64,000 nt of DNA from NCBI RefSeq assembly GCF_041296385.1, contig NW_027183522.1, forward strand, positions 124,001 through 188,000. Direction: 5' to 3'. The notes beneath the pieces were generated by a model. The model saw only the letters and a program-made list of their open reading frames with translations. It did no database searches and had not been told where the DNA came from. Every line of letters starts with the position of its first letter. Positions within the stretch are counted from its first letter, which is position 1. A program made the translations under genes and the position numbers. Of this stretch, positions 25,543-39,732 are shown piece by piece. This DNA comes from Aphelocoma coerulescens. Lineage: Eukaryota > Chordata > Aves > Passeriformes > Corvidae.

Positions 25543-26961
25543 CGCGGTGCTCTTTGCACGGTCCTTGTCAGCTCCAAGTACCCCCCCGCGCACGTTACAG
25601 GCTCATAAAGACCAAGGATGCGAGTAGCCGTCTCGCCCAGAAAAATGTACCGGCGCAAAAGCACGATCTTCGTTACCCGTTCTCGTCGGCCAGACGGTTG
25701 TGCTCTGTCGAAAGGCTTGGACACCTAAACACTCCCGCGCTGCTTTCCCGGCACATTTCTCTAAGCGGAGAGCTAGACGGGCAGTTCGGACCCCATCGAA
25801 ACAGAAGGAGAATGATTCTACCTGGAGCTGAGGCAAATCCGTGCACAGCACATGCTGCGTGCCAGCACTGTACACGCTGAGGAGCAGCAAAGCTGAGTGC
25901 CACCGCTGGGCTTCAGTTCTCTCCAGACGGCAGAAGGCGAAGATTGAAGCCGCAGAGCACGGGGCTTCTGTGTGCTCGGCACCGTCTTTCCAAAGCCCAG
26001 GCAAACGCGCCTTCACAAGCCCGCTCAGCCGAGAATACGCTGGCTGGCTCGGGAAGTAAACGCGCAGCCCTTCGACTTCGTCCCACAACCTGGCTAGAAA
26101 GCAGTTTCTTACAGCTTCCGTGTTGCAGAGTCCCTGCAGCTTGAGCTCACCCCGAAGGACGCGTCAAAAAAGGAGGCGTTCTTGAAGCCCCCCTTCTCCA
26201 AGCACAAACACACTGAGGCTCTGCAGCTTCCTTCTCAGATGGCCATGCCGTCACACTGGTCGCGCTGGCATTACCGTTGCCAGCTTCCAGCAGCTGCTAG
26301 CATGCAAAAGGGCTCGAGAAGTAAAAGGCAGTGCTGTGCTGCACCTTCGCCTTCGCACGCGTAAGCCACGTAAGTGCACTGTGTACTTGTCTCCTCTGCT
26401 TGCATCTACCGGGATACTTAATTCTCTGCATCTCGGAGCCTAAAGGTAAGAGCAGCTGTTTCCACAGAAGCTGGCTGGTGCTATAGGTAGCAGCACAAGC
26501 AGCTGTCTTTGGAGTTCCTTCTGCTGCTGCTAGCGTGACTTTTCCAGGCAAGCGAGTGGCAGCCACGCTTTCCCTGCAGCCCGTAGGATGCGCACACAAG
26601 CCATGTGCACGGCAGCTTCGTTCTTCGCTTTTTGTAACGCGTCGCGCTTTCATTGCCCCGGAGGCGAAGAGTCGTCTGCTTCTCGCCCAGAAAGCTCTGC
26701 CGGCAGAGGGGCGCACCAGAGCACTGCTTCTGCCGGAACACGCCTGGCCCATACACACAATCCCTCTCAGCGCTACGTGGCACCACACTCTGCCTCTCCT
26801 GTGCTCCGCATCTAAACGGAAAGGCCCTCGGCTACGTCGCGCACAGAGAACTGTGCCAGAACAACGCGCTTCCCGGCGCTGGCCCCTGCGGCTCGGAGAA
26901 ACTTGGATTTGCACCACATTCCCGGGCAGCCCCCTTTACAAGCTGCACAGCGCCCTCGGAT
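25543..26961. repeat. Unit U19
   Basis: p607 A, p252 C, p1145 C. Partner of U30. Confidence 0.95.
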
Positions 26962-28380
26962 CGCGGTGCTCTTTGCACGGTCCTTGTCAGCTCCAAGTAC
27001 CCCCCCGCGCACGTTACAGGCTCATAAAGACCAAGGATGCGAGTAGCCGTCTCGCCCAGAAAAATGTACCGGCGCAAAAGCACGATCTTCGTTACCCGTT
27101 CTCGTCGGCCAGACGGTTGTGCTCTGTCGAAAGGCTTGGACACCTAAACACTCCCGCGCTGCTTTCCCGGCACATTTCTCTAAGCGGAGAGCTAGACGGG
27201 CAGTTCGGACCCCATCGAAACAGAAGGAGAATGATTCTACCTGGAGCTGAGGCAAATCCGTGCACAGCACATGCTGCGTGCCAGCACTGTACACGCTGAG
27301 GAGCAGCAAAGCTGAGTGCCACCGCTGGGCTTCAGTTCTCTCCAGACGGCAGAAGGCGAAGACTGAAGCCGCAGAGCACGGGGCTTCTGTGTGCTCGGCA
27401 CCGTCTTTCCAAAGCCCAGGCAAACGCGCCTTCACAAGCCCGCTCAGCCGAGAATACGCTGGCTGGCTCGGGAAGTAAACGCGCAGCCCTTCGACTTCGT
27501 CCCACAACCTGGCTAGAAAGCAGTTTCTTACAGCTTCCGTGTTGCAGAGTCCCTGCAGCTTGAGCTCCCCCCGAAGGACGCGTCAAAAAAGGAGGCGTTC
27601 TTGAAGCCCCCCTTCTCCAAGCACAAACACACTGAGGCTCTGCAGCTTCCTTCTCAGATGGCCATGCCGTCACACTGGTGGCGCTGGCATTACCGTTGCC
27701 AGCTTCCAGCAGCTGCTAGCATGCAAAAGGGCTCGAGAAGTAAAAGGCAGTGCTGTGCTGCACCTTCGCCTTCGCACGCGTAAGCCACGTAAGTGCACTG
27801 TGTACTTGTCTCCTCTGCTTGCATCTACCGGGATACTTAATTCTCTGCATCTCGGAGCCTAAAGGTAAGAGCAGCTGTTTCCACAGAAGCTGGCTGGTGC
27901 TATAGGTAGCAGCACAAGCAGCTGTCTTTGGAGTTCCTTCTGCTGCTGCTAGCGTGACTTTTCCAGGCAAGCGAGTGGCAGCCACGCTTTCCCTGCAGCC
28001 CGTAGGATGCGCACACAAGCCATGTGCACGGCAGCTTCGTTCTTCGCTTTTTGTAACGCGTCGCGCTTTCATTGCCCCGGAGGCGAAGAGTCGTCTGCTT
28101 CTCGCCCAGAAAGCTCTGCCGGCAGAGGAGCGCACCAGAGCACTGCTTCTGCCGGAACACGCCTGGCCCATACACACAATCCCTCTCAGCGCTACGTGGC
28201 ACCACACTCTGCCTCTCCTGTGCTCCGCATCTAAACGGAAAGGCCCTCGGCTACGTCGCGCACAGAGAACTGTGCCAGAACAACGCGCTTCCCGGCGCTG
28301 GCCCCTGCGGCTCGGAGAAACTTGGATTTGCACCACATTCCCGGGCAGCCCCCTTTACAAGCTGCACAGCGCCCTCGGAT
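26962..28380. repeat. Unit U20
   Basis: p607 C (27568). Barcodes T-to-C at 27363 (p402), C-to-G at 27680 (p719) and G-to-A at 28129 (p1168). All recur in U31. Confidence 0.95.
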
Positions 28381-29799
28381 CGCGGTGCTCTTTGCACGGT
28401 CCTTGTCAGCTCCAAGTACCCCCCCGCGCACGTTACAGGCTCATAAAGACCAAGGATGCGAGTAGCCGTCTCGCCCAGAAAAATGTACCGGCGCAAAAGC
28501 ACGATCTTCGTTACCCGTTCTCGTCGGCCAGATGGTTGTGCTCTGTCGAAAGGCTTGGACACCTAAACACTCCCGCGCTGCTTTCCCGGCACATTTCTCT
28601 AAGCGGAGAGCTAGACGGGCAGTTCGGACCCCATCGAAACAGAAGGAGAATGATTCTACCTGGAGCTGAGGCAAATCCGTGCACAGCACATGCTGCGTGC
28701 CAGCACTGTACACGCTGAGGAGCAGCAAAGCTGAGTGCCACCGCTGGGCTTCAGTTCTCTCCAGACGGCAGAAGGCGAAGATTGAAGCCGCAGAGCACGG
28801 GGCTTCTGTGTGCTCGGCACCGTCTTTCCAAAGCCCAGGCAAACGCGCCTTCACAAGCCCGCTCAGCCGAGAATACGCTGGCTGGCTCGGGAAGTAAACG
28901 CGCAGCCCTTCGACTTCGTCCCACAACCTGGCTAGAAAGCAGTTTCTTACAGCTTCCGTGTTGCAGAGTCCCTGCAGCTTGAGCTCACCCCGAAGGACGC
29001 GTCAAAAAAGGAGGCGTTCTTGAAGCCCCCCTTCTCCAAGCACAAACACACTGAGGCTCTGCAGCTTCCTTCTCAGATGGCCATGCCGTCACACTGGTCG
29101 CGCTGGCATTACCGTTGCCAGCTTCCAGCAGCTGCTAGCATGCAAAAGGGCTCGAGAAGTAAAAGGCAGTGCTGTGCTGCACCTTCGCCTTCGCACGCGT
29201 AAGCCACGTAAGTGCACTGTGTACTTGTCTCCTCTGCTTGCATCTACCGGGATACTTAATTCTCTGCATCTCGGAGCCTAAAGGTAAGAGCAGCTGTTTC
29301 CACAGAAGCTGGCTGGTGCTATAGGTAGCAGCACAAGCAGCTGTCTTTGGAGTTCCTTCTGCTGCTGCTAGCGTGACTTTTCCAGGCAAGCGAGTGGCAG
29401 CCACGCTTTCCCTGCAGCCCGTAGGATGCGCACACAAGCCATGTGCACGGCAGCTTCGTTCTTCGCTTTTTGTAACGCGTCGCGCTTTCATTGCCCCGGA
29501 GGCGAAGAGTCGTCTGCTTCTCGCCCAGAAAGCTCTGCCGGCAGAGGGGCGCACCAGAGCACTGCTTCTGCCGGAACACGCCTGGCCCATACACACAATC
29601 CCTCTCAGCGCTACGTGGCACCACACTCTGCCTCTCCTGTGCTCCGCATCTAAACGGAAAGGCCCTCGGCTACGTCGCGCACAGAGAACTGTGCCAGAAC
29701 AACGCGCTTCCCGGCGCTGGCCCCTGCGGCTCGGAGAAACTTGGATTTGCACCACATTCCCGGGCAGCCCCCTTTACAAGCTGCACAGCGCCCTCGGAT
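28381..29799. repeat. Unit U21
   Basis: p607 A. CpG transition T at 28533 (p153), shared only with U32. Confidence 0.95.
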
Positions 29800-31218
29800 C
29801 GCGGTGCTCTTTGCACGGTCCTTGTCAGCTCCAAGTACCCCCCCGCGCACGTTACAGGCTCATAAAGACCAAGGATGCGAGTAGCCGTCTCGCCCAGAAA
29901 AATGTACCGGCGCAAAAGCACGATCTTCGTTACCCGTTCTCGTCGGCCAGACGGTTGTGCTCTGTCGAAAGGCTTGGACACCTAAACACTCCCGCGCTGC
30001 TTTCCCGGCACATTTCTCTAAGCGGAGAGCTAGACGGGCAGTTCGGACCCCATCGAAACAGAAGGAGAATGATTCTACCTGGAGCTGAGGCAAATCCGTG
30101 CACAGCACATGCTGCGTGCCAGCACTGTACACGCTGAGGAGCAGCAAAGCTGAGTGCCACCGCTGGGCTTCAGTTCTCTCCAGACGGCAGAAGGCGAAGA
30201 TTGAAGCCGCAGAGCACGGGGCTTCTGTGTGCTCGGCACCGTCTTTCCAAAGCCCAGGCAAACGCGCCTTCACAAGCCCGCTCAGCCGAGAATACGCTGG
30301 CTGGCTCGGGAAGTAAACGCGCAGCCCTTCGACTTCGTCCCACAACCTGGCTAGAAAGCAGTTTCTTACAGCTTCCGTGTTGCAGAGTCCCTGCAGCTTG
30401 AGCTCACCCCGAAGGACGCGTCAAAAAAGGAGGCGTTCTTGAAGCCCCCCTTCTCCAAGCACAAACACACTGAGGCTCTGCAGCTTCCTTCTCAGATGGC
30501 CATGCCGTCACACTGGTCGCGCTGGCATTACCGTTGCCAGCTTCCAGCAGCTGCTAGCATGCAAAAGGGCTCGAGAAGTAAAAGGCAGTGCTGTGCTGCA
30601 CCTTCGCCTTCGCACGCGTAAGCCACGTAAGTGCACTGTGTACTTGTCTCCTCTGCTTGCATCTACCGGGATACTTAATTCTCTGCATCTCGGAGCCTAA
30701 AGGTAAGAGCAGCTGTTTCCACAGAAGCTGGCTGGTGCTATAGGTAGCAGCACAAGCAGCTGTCTTTGGAGTTCCTTCTGCTGCTGCTAGCGTGACTTTT
30801 CCAGGCAAGCGAGTGGCAGCCACGCTTCCCCTGCAGCCCGTAGGATGCGCACACAAGCCATGTGCACGGCAGCTTCGTTCTTCGCTTTTTGTAACGCGTC
30901 GCGCTTTCATTGCCCCGGAGGCGAAGAGTCGTCTGCTTCTCGCCCAGAAAGCTCTGCCGGCAGAGGGGCGCACCAGAGCACTGCTTCTGCCGGAACACGC
31001 CTGGCCCATACACACAATCCCTCTCAGCGCTACGTGGCACCACACTCTGCCTCTCCTGTGCTCCGCATCTAAACGGAAAGGCCCTCGGCTACGTCGCGCA
31101 CAGAGAACTGTGCCAGAACAACGCGCTTCCCGGCGCTGGCCCCTGCGGCTCGGAGAAACTTGGATTTGCACCACATTCCCGGGCAGCCCCCTTTACAAGC
31201 TGCACAGCGCCCTCGGAT
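29800..31218. repeat. Unit U22
   Basis: p607 A. T-to-C at 30828 (p1029), also in U24, U33 and U35. Confidence 0.95.
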
Positions 31219-32637
31219 CGCGGTGCTCTTTGCACGGTCCTTGTCAGCTCCAAGTACCCCCCCGCGCACGTTACAGGCTCATAAAGACCAAGGATGCGAG
31301 TAGCCGTCTCGCCCAGAAAAATGTACCGGCGCAAAAGCACGATCTTCGTTACCCGTTCTCGTCGGCCAGACGGTTGTGCTCTGTCGAAAGGCTTGGACAC
31401 CTAAACACTCCCGCGCTGCTTTCCCGGCACATTTCTCTAAGCGGAGAGCTAGACGGGCAGTTCGGACCCCATCGAAACAGAAGGAGAATGATTCTACCTG
31501 GAGCTGAGGCAAATCCGTGCACAGCACATGCTGCGTGCCAGCACTGTACATGCTGAGGAGCAGCAAAGCTGAGTGCCACCGCTGGGCTTCAGTTCTCTCC
31601 AGACGGCAGAAGGCGAAGATTGAAGCCGCAGAGCACGGGGCTTCTGTGTGCTCGGCACCGTCTTTCCAAAGCCCAGGCAAACGCGCCTTCACAAGCCCGC
31701 TCAGCCGAGAATACGCTGGCTGGCTCGGGAAGTAAACGCGCAGCCCTTCGACTTCGTCCCACAACCTGGCTAGAAAGCAGTTTCTTACAGCTTCCGTGTT
31801 GCAGAGTCCCTGCAGCTTGAGCTCACCCCGAAGGACGCGTCAAAAAAGGAGGCGTTCTTGAAGCCCCCCTTCTCCAAGCACAAACACACTGAGGCTCTGC
31901 AGCTTCCTTCTCAGATGGCCATGCCGTCACACTGGTCGCGCTGGCATTACCGTTGCCAGCTTCCAGCAGCTGCTAGCATGCAAAAGGGCTCGAGAAGTAA
32001 AAGGCAGTGCTGTGCTGCACCTTCGCCTTCGCACGCGTAAGCCACATAAGTGCACTGTGTACTTGTCTCCTCTGCTTGCATCTACCGGGATACTTAATTC
32101 TCTGCATCTCGGAGCCTAAAGGTAAGAGCAGCTGTTTCCACAGAAGCTGGCTGGTGCTATAGGTAGCAGCACAAGCAGCTGTCTTTGGAGTTCCTTCTGC
32201 TGCTGCTAGCGTGACTTTTCCAGGCAAGCGAGTGGCAGCCACGCTTTCCCTGCAGCCCGTAGGATGCGCACACAAGCCATGTGCACGGCAGCTTCGTTCT
32301 TCGCTTTTTGTAACGCGTCGCGCTTTCATTGCCCCGGAGGCGAAGAGTCGTCTGCTTCTCGCCCAGAAAGCTCTGCCGGCAGAGGGGCGCACCAGAGCAC
32401 TGCTTCTGCCGGAACACGCCTGGCCCATACACACAATCCCTCTCAGCGCTACGTGGCACCACACTCTGCCTCTCCTGTGCTCCGCATCTAAACGGAAAGG
32501 CCCTCGGCTACGTCGCGCACAGAGAACTGTGCCAGAACAACGCGCTTCCCGGCGCTGGCCCCTGCGGCTCGGAGAAACTTGGATTTGCACCACATTCCCG
32601 GGCAGCCCCCTTTACAAGCTGCACAGCGCCCTCGGAT
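31219..32637. repeat. Unit U23
   Basis: p607 A. CpG transitions T at 31551 (p333) and A at 32046 (p828), shared only with U34. The second destroys the GT of the donor-like GTAAGT string. Confidence 0.95.
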
Positions 32638-34056
32638 CGCGGTGCTCTTTGCACGGTCCTTGTCAGCTCCAAGTACCCCCCCGCGCACGTTACAGGCTCA
32701 TAAAGACCAAGGATGCGAGTAGCCGTCTCGCCCAGAAAAATGTACCGGCGCAAAAGCACGATCTTCGTTACCCGTTCTCGTCGGCCAGACGGTTGTGCTC
32801 TGTCGAAAGGCTTGGACACCTAAACACTCCCGCGCTGCTTTCCCGGCACATTTCTCTAAGCGGAGAGCTAGACGGGCAGTTCGGACCCCATCGAAACAGA
32901 AGGAGAATGATTCTACCTGGAGCTGAGGCAAATCCGTGCACAGCACATGCTGCGTGCCAGCACTGTACACGCTGAGGAGCAGCAAAGCTGAGTGCCACCG
33001 CTGGGCTTCAGTTCTCTCCAGACGGCAGAAGGCGAAGATTGAAGCCGCAGAGCACGGGGCTTCTGTGTGCTCGGCACCGTCTTTCCAAAGCCCAGGCAAA
33101 CGCGCCTTCACAAGCCCGCTCAGCCGAGAATACGCTGGCTGGCTCGGGAAGTAAACGCGCAGCCCTTCGACTTCGTCCCACAACCTGGCTAGAAAGCAGT
33201 TTCTTACAGCTTCCGTGTTGCAGAGTCCCTGCAGCTTGAGCTCCCCCCGAAGGACGCGTCAAAAAAGGAGGCGTTCTTGAAGCCCCCCTTCTCCAAGCAC
33301 AAACACACTGAGGCTCTGCAGCTTCCTTCTCAGATGGCCATGCCGTCACACTGGTCGCGCTGGCATTACCGTTGCCAGCTTCCAGCAGCTGCTAGCATGC
33401 AAAAGGGCTCGAGAAGTAAAAGGCAGTGCTGTGCTGCACCTTCGCCTTCGCACGCGTAAGCCACGTAAGTGCACTGTGTACTTGTCTCCTCTGCTTGCAT
33501 CTACCGGGATACTTAATTCTCTGCATCTCGGAGCCTAAAGGTAAGAGCAGCTGTTTCCACAGAAGCTGGCTGGTGCTATAGGTAGCAGCACAAGCAGCTG
33601 TCTTTGGAGTTCCTTCTGCTGCTGCTAGCGTGACTTTTCCAGGCAAGCGAGTGGCAGCCACGCTTCCCCTGCAGCCCGTAGGATGCGCACACAAGCCATG
33701 TGCACGGCAGCTTCGTTCTTCGCTTTTTGTAACGCGTCGCGCTTTCATTGCCCCGGAGGCGAAGAGTCGTCTGCTTCTCGCCCAGAAAGCTCTGCCGGCA
33801 GAGGGGCGCACCAGAGCACTGCTTCTGCCGGAACACGCCTGGCCCATACACACAATCCCTCTCAGCGCTACGTGGCACCACACTCTGCCTCTCCTGTGCT
33901 CCGCATCTAAACGGAAAGGCCCTCGGCTACGTCGCGCACAGAGAACTGTGCCAGAACAACGCGCTTCCCGGCGCTGGCCCCTGCGGCTCGGAGAAACTTG
34001 GATTTGCACCACATTCCCGGGCAGCCCCCTTTACAAGCTGCACAGCGCCCTCGGAT
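32638..34056. repeat. Unit U24
   Basis: p607 C (33244). T-to-C at 33666 (p1029). Partner of U35. Confidence 0.95.
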
Positions 34057-35475
34057 CGCGGTGCTCTTTGCACGGTCCTTGTCAGCTCCAAGTACCCCCC
34101 CGCGCACGTTACAGGCTCATAAAGACCAAGGATGCGAGTAGCCGTCTCGCCCAGAAAAATGTACCGGCGCAAAAGCACGATCTTCGTTACCCGTTCTCGT
34201 CGGCCAGACGGTTGTGCTCTGTCGAAAGGCTTGGACACCTAAACACTCCCGCGCTGCTTTCCCGGCACATTTCTCTAAGCGGAGAGCTAGACGGGCAGTT
34301 CGGACCCCATCGAAACAGAAGGAGAATGATTCTACCTGGAGCTGAGGCAAATCCGTGCACAGCACATGCTGCGTGCCAGCACTGTACACGCTGAGGAGCA
34401 GCAAAGCTGAGTGCCACCGCTGGGCTTCAGTTCTCTCCAGACGGCAGAAGGCGAAGATTGAAGCCGCAGAGCACGGGGCTTCTGTGTGCTCGGCACCGTC
34501 TTTCCAAAGCCCAGGCAAACGCGCCTTCACAAGCCCGCTCAGCCGAGAATACGCTGGCTGGCTCGGGAAGTAAACGCGCAGCCCTTCGACTTCGTCCCAC
34601 AACCTGGCTAGAAAGCAGTTTCTTACAGCTTCCGTGTTGCAGAGTCCCTGCAGCTTGAGCTCCCCCCGAAGGACGCGTCAAAAAAGGAGGCGTTCTTGAA
34701 GCCCCCCTTCTCCAAGCACAAACACACTGAGGCTCTGCAGCTTCCTTCTCAGATGGCCATGCCGTCACACTGGTCGCGCTGGCATTACCGTTGCCAGCTT
34801 CCAGCAGCTGCTAGCATGCAAAAGGGCTCGAGAAGTAAAAGGCAGTGCTGTGCTGCACCTTCGCCTTCGCACGCGTAAGCCACGTAAGTGCACTGTGTAC
34901 TTGTCTCCTCTGCTTGCATCTACCGGGATACTTAATTCTCTGCATCTCGGAGCCTAAAGGTAAGAGCAGCTGTTTCCACAGAAGCTGGCTGGTGCTATAG
35001 GTAGCAGCACAAGCAGCTGTCTTTGGAGTTCCTTCTGCTGCTGCTAGCGTGACTTTTCCAGGCAAGCGAGTGGCAGCCACGCTTTCCCTGCAGCCCGTAG
35101 GATGCGCACACAAGCCATGTGCACGGCAGCTTCGTTCTTCGCTTTTTGTAACGCGTCGCGCTTTCATTGCCCCGGAGGCGAAGAGTCGTCTGCTTCTCGC
35201 CCAGAAAGCTCTGCCGGCAGAGGGGCGCACCAGAGCACTGCTTCTGCCGGAACACGCCTGGCCCATACACACAATCCCTCTCAGCGCTACGTGGCACCAC
35301 ACTCTGCCTCTCCTGTGCTCCGCATCTAAACGGAAAGGCCCTCGGCTACGTCGCGCACAGAGAACTGTGCCAGAACAACGCGCTTCCCGGCGCTGGCCCC
35401 TGCGGCTCGGAGAAACTTGGATTTGCACCACATTCCCGGGCAGCCCCCTTTACAAGCTGCACAGCGCCCTCGGAT
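34057..35475. repeat. Unit U25
   Basis: p607 C (34663). First full unit of the second 11-unit copy; matches U14 upstream and U36 downstream. Confidence 0.95.
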
Positions 35476-36894
35476 CGCGGTGCTCTTTGCACGGTCCTTG
35501 TCAGCTCCAAGTACCCCCCCGCGCACGTTACAGGCTCATAAAGACCAAGGATGCGAGTAGCCGTCTCGCCCAGAAAAATGTACCGGCGCAAAAGCACGAT
35601 CTTCGTTACCCGTTCTCGTCGGCCAGACGGTTGTGCTCTGTCGAAAGGCTTGGACACCTAAACACTCCCGCGCTGCTTTCCCGGCACATTTCTCTAAGCG
35701 GAGAGCTAGACGGGCAGTTCGGACCCCATCGAAACAGAAGGAGAATGATTCTACCTGGAGCTGAGGCAAATCCGTGCACAGCACATGCTGCGTGCCAGCA
35801 CTGTACACGCTGAGGAGCAGCAAAGCTGAGTGCCACCGCTGGGCTTCAGTTCTCTCCAGACGGCAGAAGGCGAAGATTGAAGCCGCAGAGCACGGGGCTT
35901 CTGTGTGCTCGGCACCGTCTTTCCAAAGCCCAGGCAAACGCGCCTTCACAAGCCCGCTCAGCCGAGAATACGCTGGCTGGCTCGGGAAGTAAACGCGCAG
36001 CCCTTCGACTTCGTCCCACAACCTGGCTAGAAAGCAGTTTCTTACAGCTTCCGTGTTGCAGAGTCCCTGCAGCTTGAGCTCACCCCGAAGGACGCGTCAA
36101 AAAAGGAGGCGTTCTTGAAGCCCCCCTTCTCCAAGCACAAACACACTGAGGCTCTGCAGCTTCCTTCTCAGATGGCCATGCCGTCACACTGGTCGCGCTG
36201 GCATTACCGTTGCCAGCTTCCAGCAGCTGCTAGCATGCAAAAGGGCTCGAGAAGTAAAAGGCAGTGCTGTGCTGCACCTTCGCCTTCGCACGCGTAAGCC
36301 ACGTAAGTGCACTGTGTACTTGTCTCCTCTGCTTGCATCTACCGGGATACTTAATTCTCTGCATCTCGGAGCCTAAAGGTAAGAGCAGCTGTTTCCACAG
36401 AAGCTGGCTGGTGCTATAGGTAGCAGCACAAGCAGCTGTCTTTGGAGTTCCTTCTGCTGCTGCTAGCGTGACTTTTCCAGGCAAGCGAGTGGCAGCCACG
36501 CTTTCCCTGCAGCCCGTAGGATGCGCACACAAGCCATGTGCACGGCAGCTTCGTTCTTCGCTTTTTGTAACGCGTCGCGCTTTCATTGCCCCGGAGGCGA
36601 AGAGTCGTCTGCTTCTCGCCCAGAAAGCTCTGCCGGCAGAGGGGCGCACCAGAGCACTGCTTCTGCCGGAACACGCCTGGCCCATACACACAATCCCTCT
36701 CAGCGCTACGTGGCACCACACTCTGCCTCTCCTGTGCTCCGCATCTAAACGGAAAGGCCCTCGGCTACGTCGCGCACAGAGAACTGTGCCAGAACAACGC
36801 GCTTCCCGGCGCTGGCCCCTGCGGCTCGGAGAAACTTGGATTTGCACCACATTCCCGGGCAGCCCCCTTTACAAGCTGCACAGCGCCCTCGGAT
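35476..36894. repeat. Unit U26
   Basis: p607 A (36082), where the +15,609 partner U37 has C. This ends the duplication match. Confidence 0.95.
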
Positions 36895-38313
36895 CGCGGT
36901 GCTCTTTGCACGGTCCTTGTCAGCTCCAAGTACCCCCCCGCGCACGTTACAGGCTCATAAAGACCAAGGATGCGAGTAGCCGTCTCGCCCAGAAAAATGT
37001 ACCGGCGCAAAAGCACGATCTTCGTTACCCGTTCTCGTCGGCCAGACGGTTGTGCTCTGTCGAAAGGCTTGGACACCTAAACACTCCCGCGCTGCTTTCC
37101 CGGCACATTTCTCTAAGCGGAGAGCTAGACGGGCAGTTCGGACCCCATCGAAACAGAAGGAGAATGATTCTACCTGGAGCTGAGGCAAATCCGTGCACAG
37201 CACATGCTGCGTGCCAGCACTGTACACGCTGAGGAGCAGCAAAGCTGAGTGCCACCGCTGGGCTTCAGTTCTCTCCAGACGGCAGAAGGCGAAGATTGAA
37301 GCCGCAGAGCACGGGGCTTCTGTGTGCTCGGCACCGTCTTTCCAAAGCCCAGGCAAACGCGCCTTCACAAGCCCGCTCAGCCGAGAATACGCTGGCTGGC
37401 TCGGGAAGTAAACGCGCAGCCCTTCGACTTCGTCCCACAACCTGGCTAGAAAGCAGTTTCTTACAGCTTCCGTGTTGCAGAGTCCCTGCAGCTTGAGCTC
37501 CCCCCGAAGGACGCGTCAAAAAAGGAGGCGTTCTTGAAGCCCCCCTTCTCCAAGCACAAACACACTGAGGCTCTGCAGCTTCCTTCTCAGATGGCCATGC
37601 CGTCACACTGGTCGCGCTGGCATTACCGTTGCCAGCTTCCAGCAGCTGCTAGCATGCAAAAGGGCTCGAGAAGTAAAAGGCAGTGCTGTGCTGCACCTTC
37701 GCCTTCGCACGCGTAAGCCACGTAAGTGCACTGTGTACTTGTCTCCTCTGCTTGCATCTACCGGGATACTTAATTCTCTGCATCTCGGAGCCTAAAGGTA
37801 AGAGCAGCTGTTTCCACAGAAGCTGGCTGGTGCTATAGGTAGCAGCACAAGCAGCTGTCTTTGGAGTTCCTTCTGCTGCTGCTAGCGTGACTTTTCCAGG
37901 CAAGCGAGTGGCAGCCACGCTTTCCCTGCAGCCCGTAGGATGCGCACACAAGCCATGTGCACGGCAGCTTCGTTCTTCGCTTTTTGTAACGCGTCGCGCT
38001 TTCATTGCCCCGGAGGCGAAGAGTCGTCTGCTTCTCGCCCAGAAAGCTCTGCCGGCAGAGGGGCGCACCAGAGCACTGCTTCTGCCGGAACACGCCTGGC
38101 CCATACACACAATCCCTCTCAGCGCTACGTGGCACCACACTCTGCCTCTCCTGTGCTCCGCATCTAAACGGAAAGGCCCTCGGCTACGTCGCGCACAGAG
38201 AACTGTGCCAGAACAACGCGCTTCCCGGCGCTGGCCCCTGCGGCTCGGAGAAACTTGGATTTGCACCACATTCCCGGGCAGCCCCCTTTACAAGCTGCAC
38301 AGCGCCCTCGGAT
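36895..38313. repeat. Unit U27
   Basis: p607 C (37501), p252 C, p1145 C. Confidence 0.95.
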
Positions 38314-39732
38314 CGCGGTGCTCTTTGCACGGTCCTTGTCAGCTCCAAGTACCCCCCCGCGCACGTTACAGGCTCATAAAGACCAAGGATGCGAGTAGCC
38401 GTCTCGCCCAGAAAAATGTACCGGCGCAAAAGCACGATCTTCGTTACCCGTTCTCGTCGGCCAGACGGTTGTGCTCTGTCGAAAGGCTTGGACACCTAAA
38501 CACTCCCGCGCTGCTTTCCCGGCACATTTCTCTAAGCGGAGAGCTAGACGGGCAGTTCGGACCCCATCGAAACAGAAGGAGAATGATTCTACCTGGAGCT
38601 GAGGCAAATCCGTGCACAGCACATGCTGCGTGCCAGCACTGTACACGCTGAGGAGCAGCAAAGCTGAGTGCCACCGCTGGGCTTCAGTTCTCTCCAGACG
38701 GCAGAAGGCGAAGATTGAAGCCGCAGAGCACGGGGCTTCTGTGTGCTCGGCACCGTCTTTCCAAAGCCCAGGCAAACGCGCCTTCACAAGCCCGCTCAGC
38801 CGAGAATACGCTGGCTGGCTCGGGAAGTAAACGCGCAGCCCTTCGACTTCGTCCCACAACCTGGCTAGAAAGCAGTTTCTTACAGCTTCCGTGTTGCAGA
38901 GTCCCTGCAGCTTGAGCTCACCCCGAAGGACGCGTCAAAAAAGGAGGCGTTCTTGAAGCCCCCCTTCTCCAAGCACAAACACACTGAGGCTCTGCAGCTT
39001 CCTTCTCAGATGGCCATGCCGTCACACTGGTCGCGCTGGCATTACCGTTGCCAGCTTCCAGCAGCTGCTAGCATGCAAAAGGGCTCGAGAAGTAAAAGGC
39101 AGTGCTGTGCTGCACCTTCGCCTTCGCACGCGTAAGCCACGTAAGTGCACTGTGTACTTGTCTCCTCTGCTTGCATCTACCGGGATACTTAATTCTCTGC
39201 ATCTCGGAGCCTAAAGGTAAGAGCAGCTGTTTCCACAGAAGCTGGCTGGTGCTATAGGTAGCAGCACAAGCAGCTGTCTTTGGAGTTCCTTCTGCTGCTG
39301 CTAGCGTGACTTTTCCAGGCAAGCGAGTGGCAGCCACGCTTTCCCTGCAGCCCGTAGGATGCGCACACAAGCCATGTGCACGGCAGCTTCGTTCTTCGCT
39401 TTTTGTAACGCGTCGCGCTTTCATTGCCCCGGAGGCGAAGAGTCGTCTGCTTCTCGCCCAGAAAGCTCTGCCGGCAGAGGGGCGCACCAGAGCACTGCTT
39501 CTGCCGGAACACGCCTGGCCCATACACACAATCCCTCTCAGCGCTACGTGGCACCACACTCTGCCTCTCCTGTGCTCCGCATCTAAACGGAAAGGCCCTC
39601 GGCTACGTCGCGCACAGAGAACTGTGCCAGAACAACGCGCTTCCCGGCGCTGGCCCCTGCGGCTCGGAGAAACTTGGATTTGCACCACATTCCCGGGCAG
39701 CCCCCTTTACAAGCTGCACAGCGCCCTCGGAT
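38314..39732. repeat. Unit U28
   Basis: p607 A, p252 C, p1145 C. Confidence 0.95.

Larger units (their letters stand above)
18058..33666. repeat. 11-unit block, first copy (15,609 bp)
   Basis: All barcode variants in this block recur exactly 15,609 bases (11 x 1,419) downstream: 25510/41119, 27363/42972, 27680/43289, 28129/43738, 28533/44142, 30828/46437, 31551/47160, 32046/47655 and 33666/49275. The p607 pattern of U14-U25 also matches that of U25-U36. The agreement is bounded on the left by the mismatch 18057/33666 and on the right by 36082/51691, so the true breakpoints lie within the flanking consensus-like sequence. It behaves as a higher-order unit present twice in tandem. Confidence 0.88.
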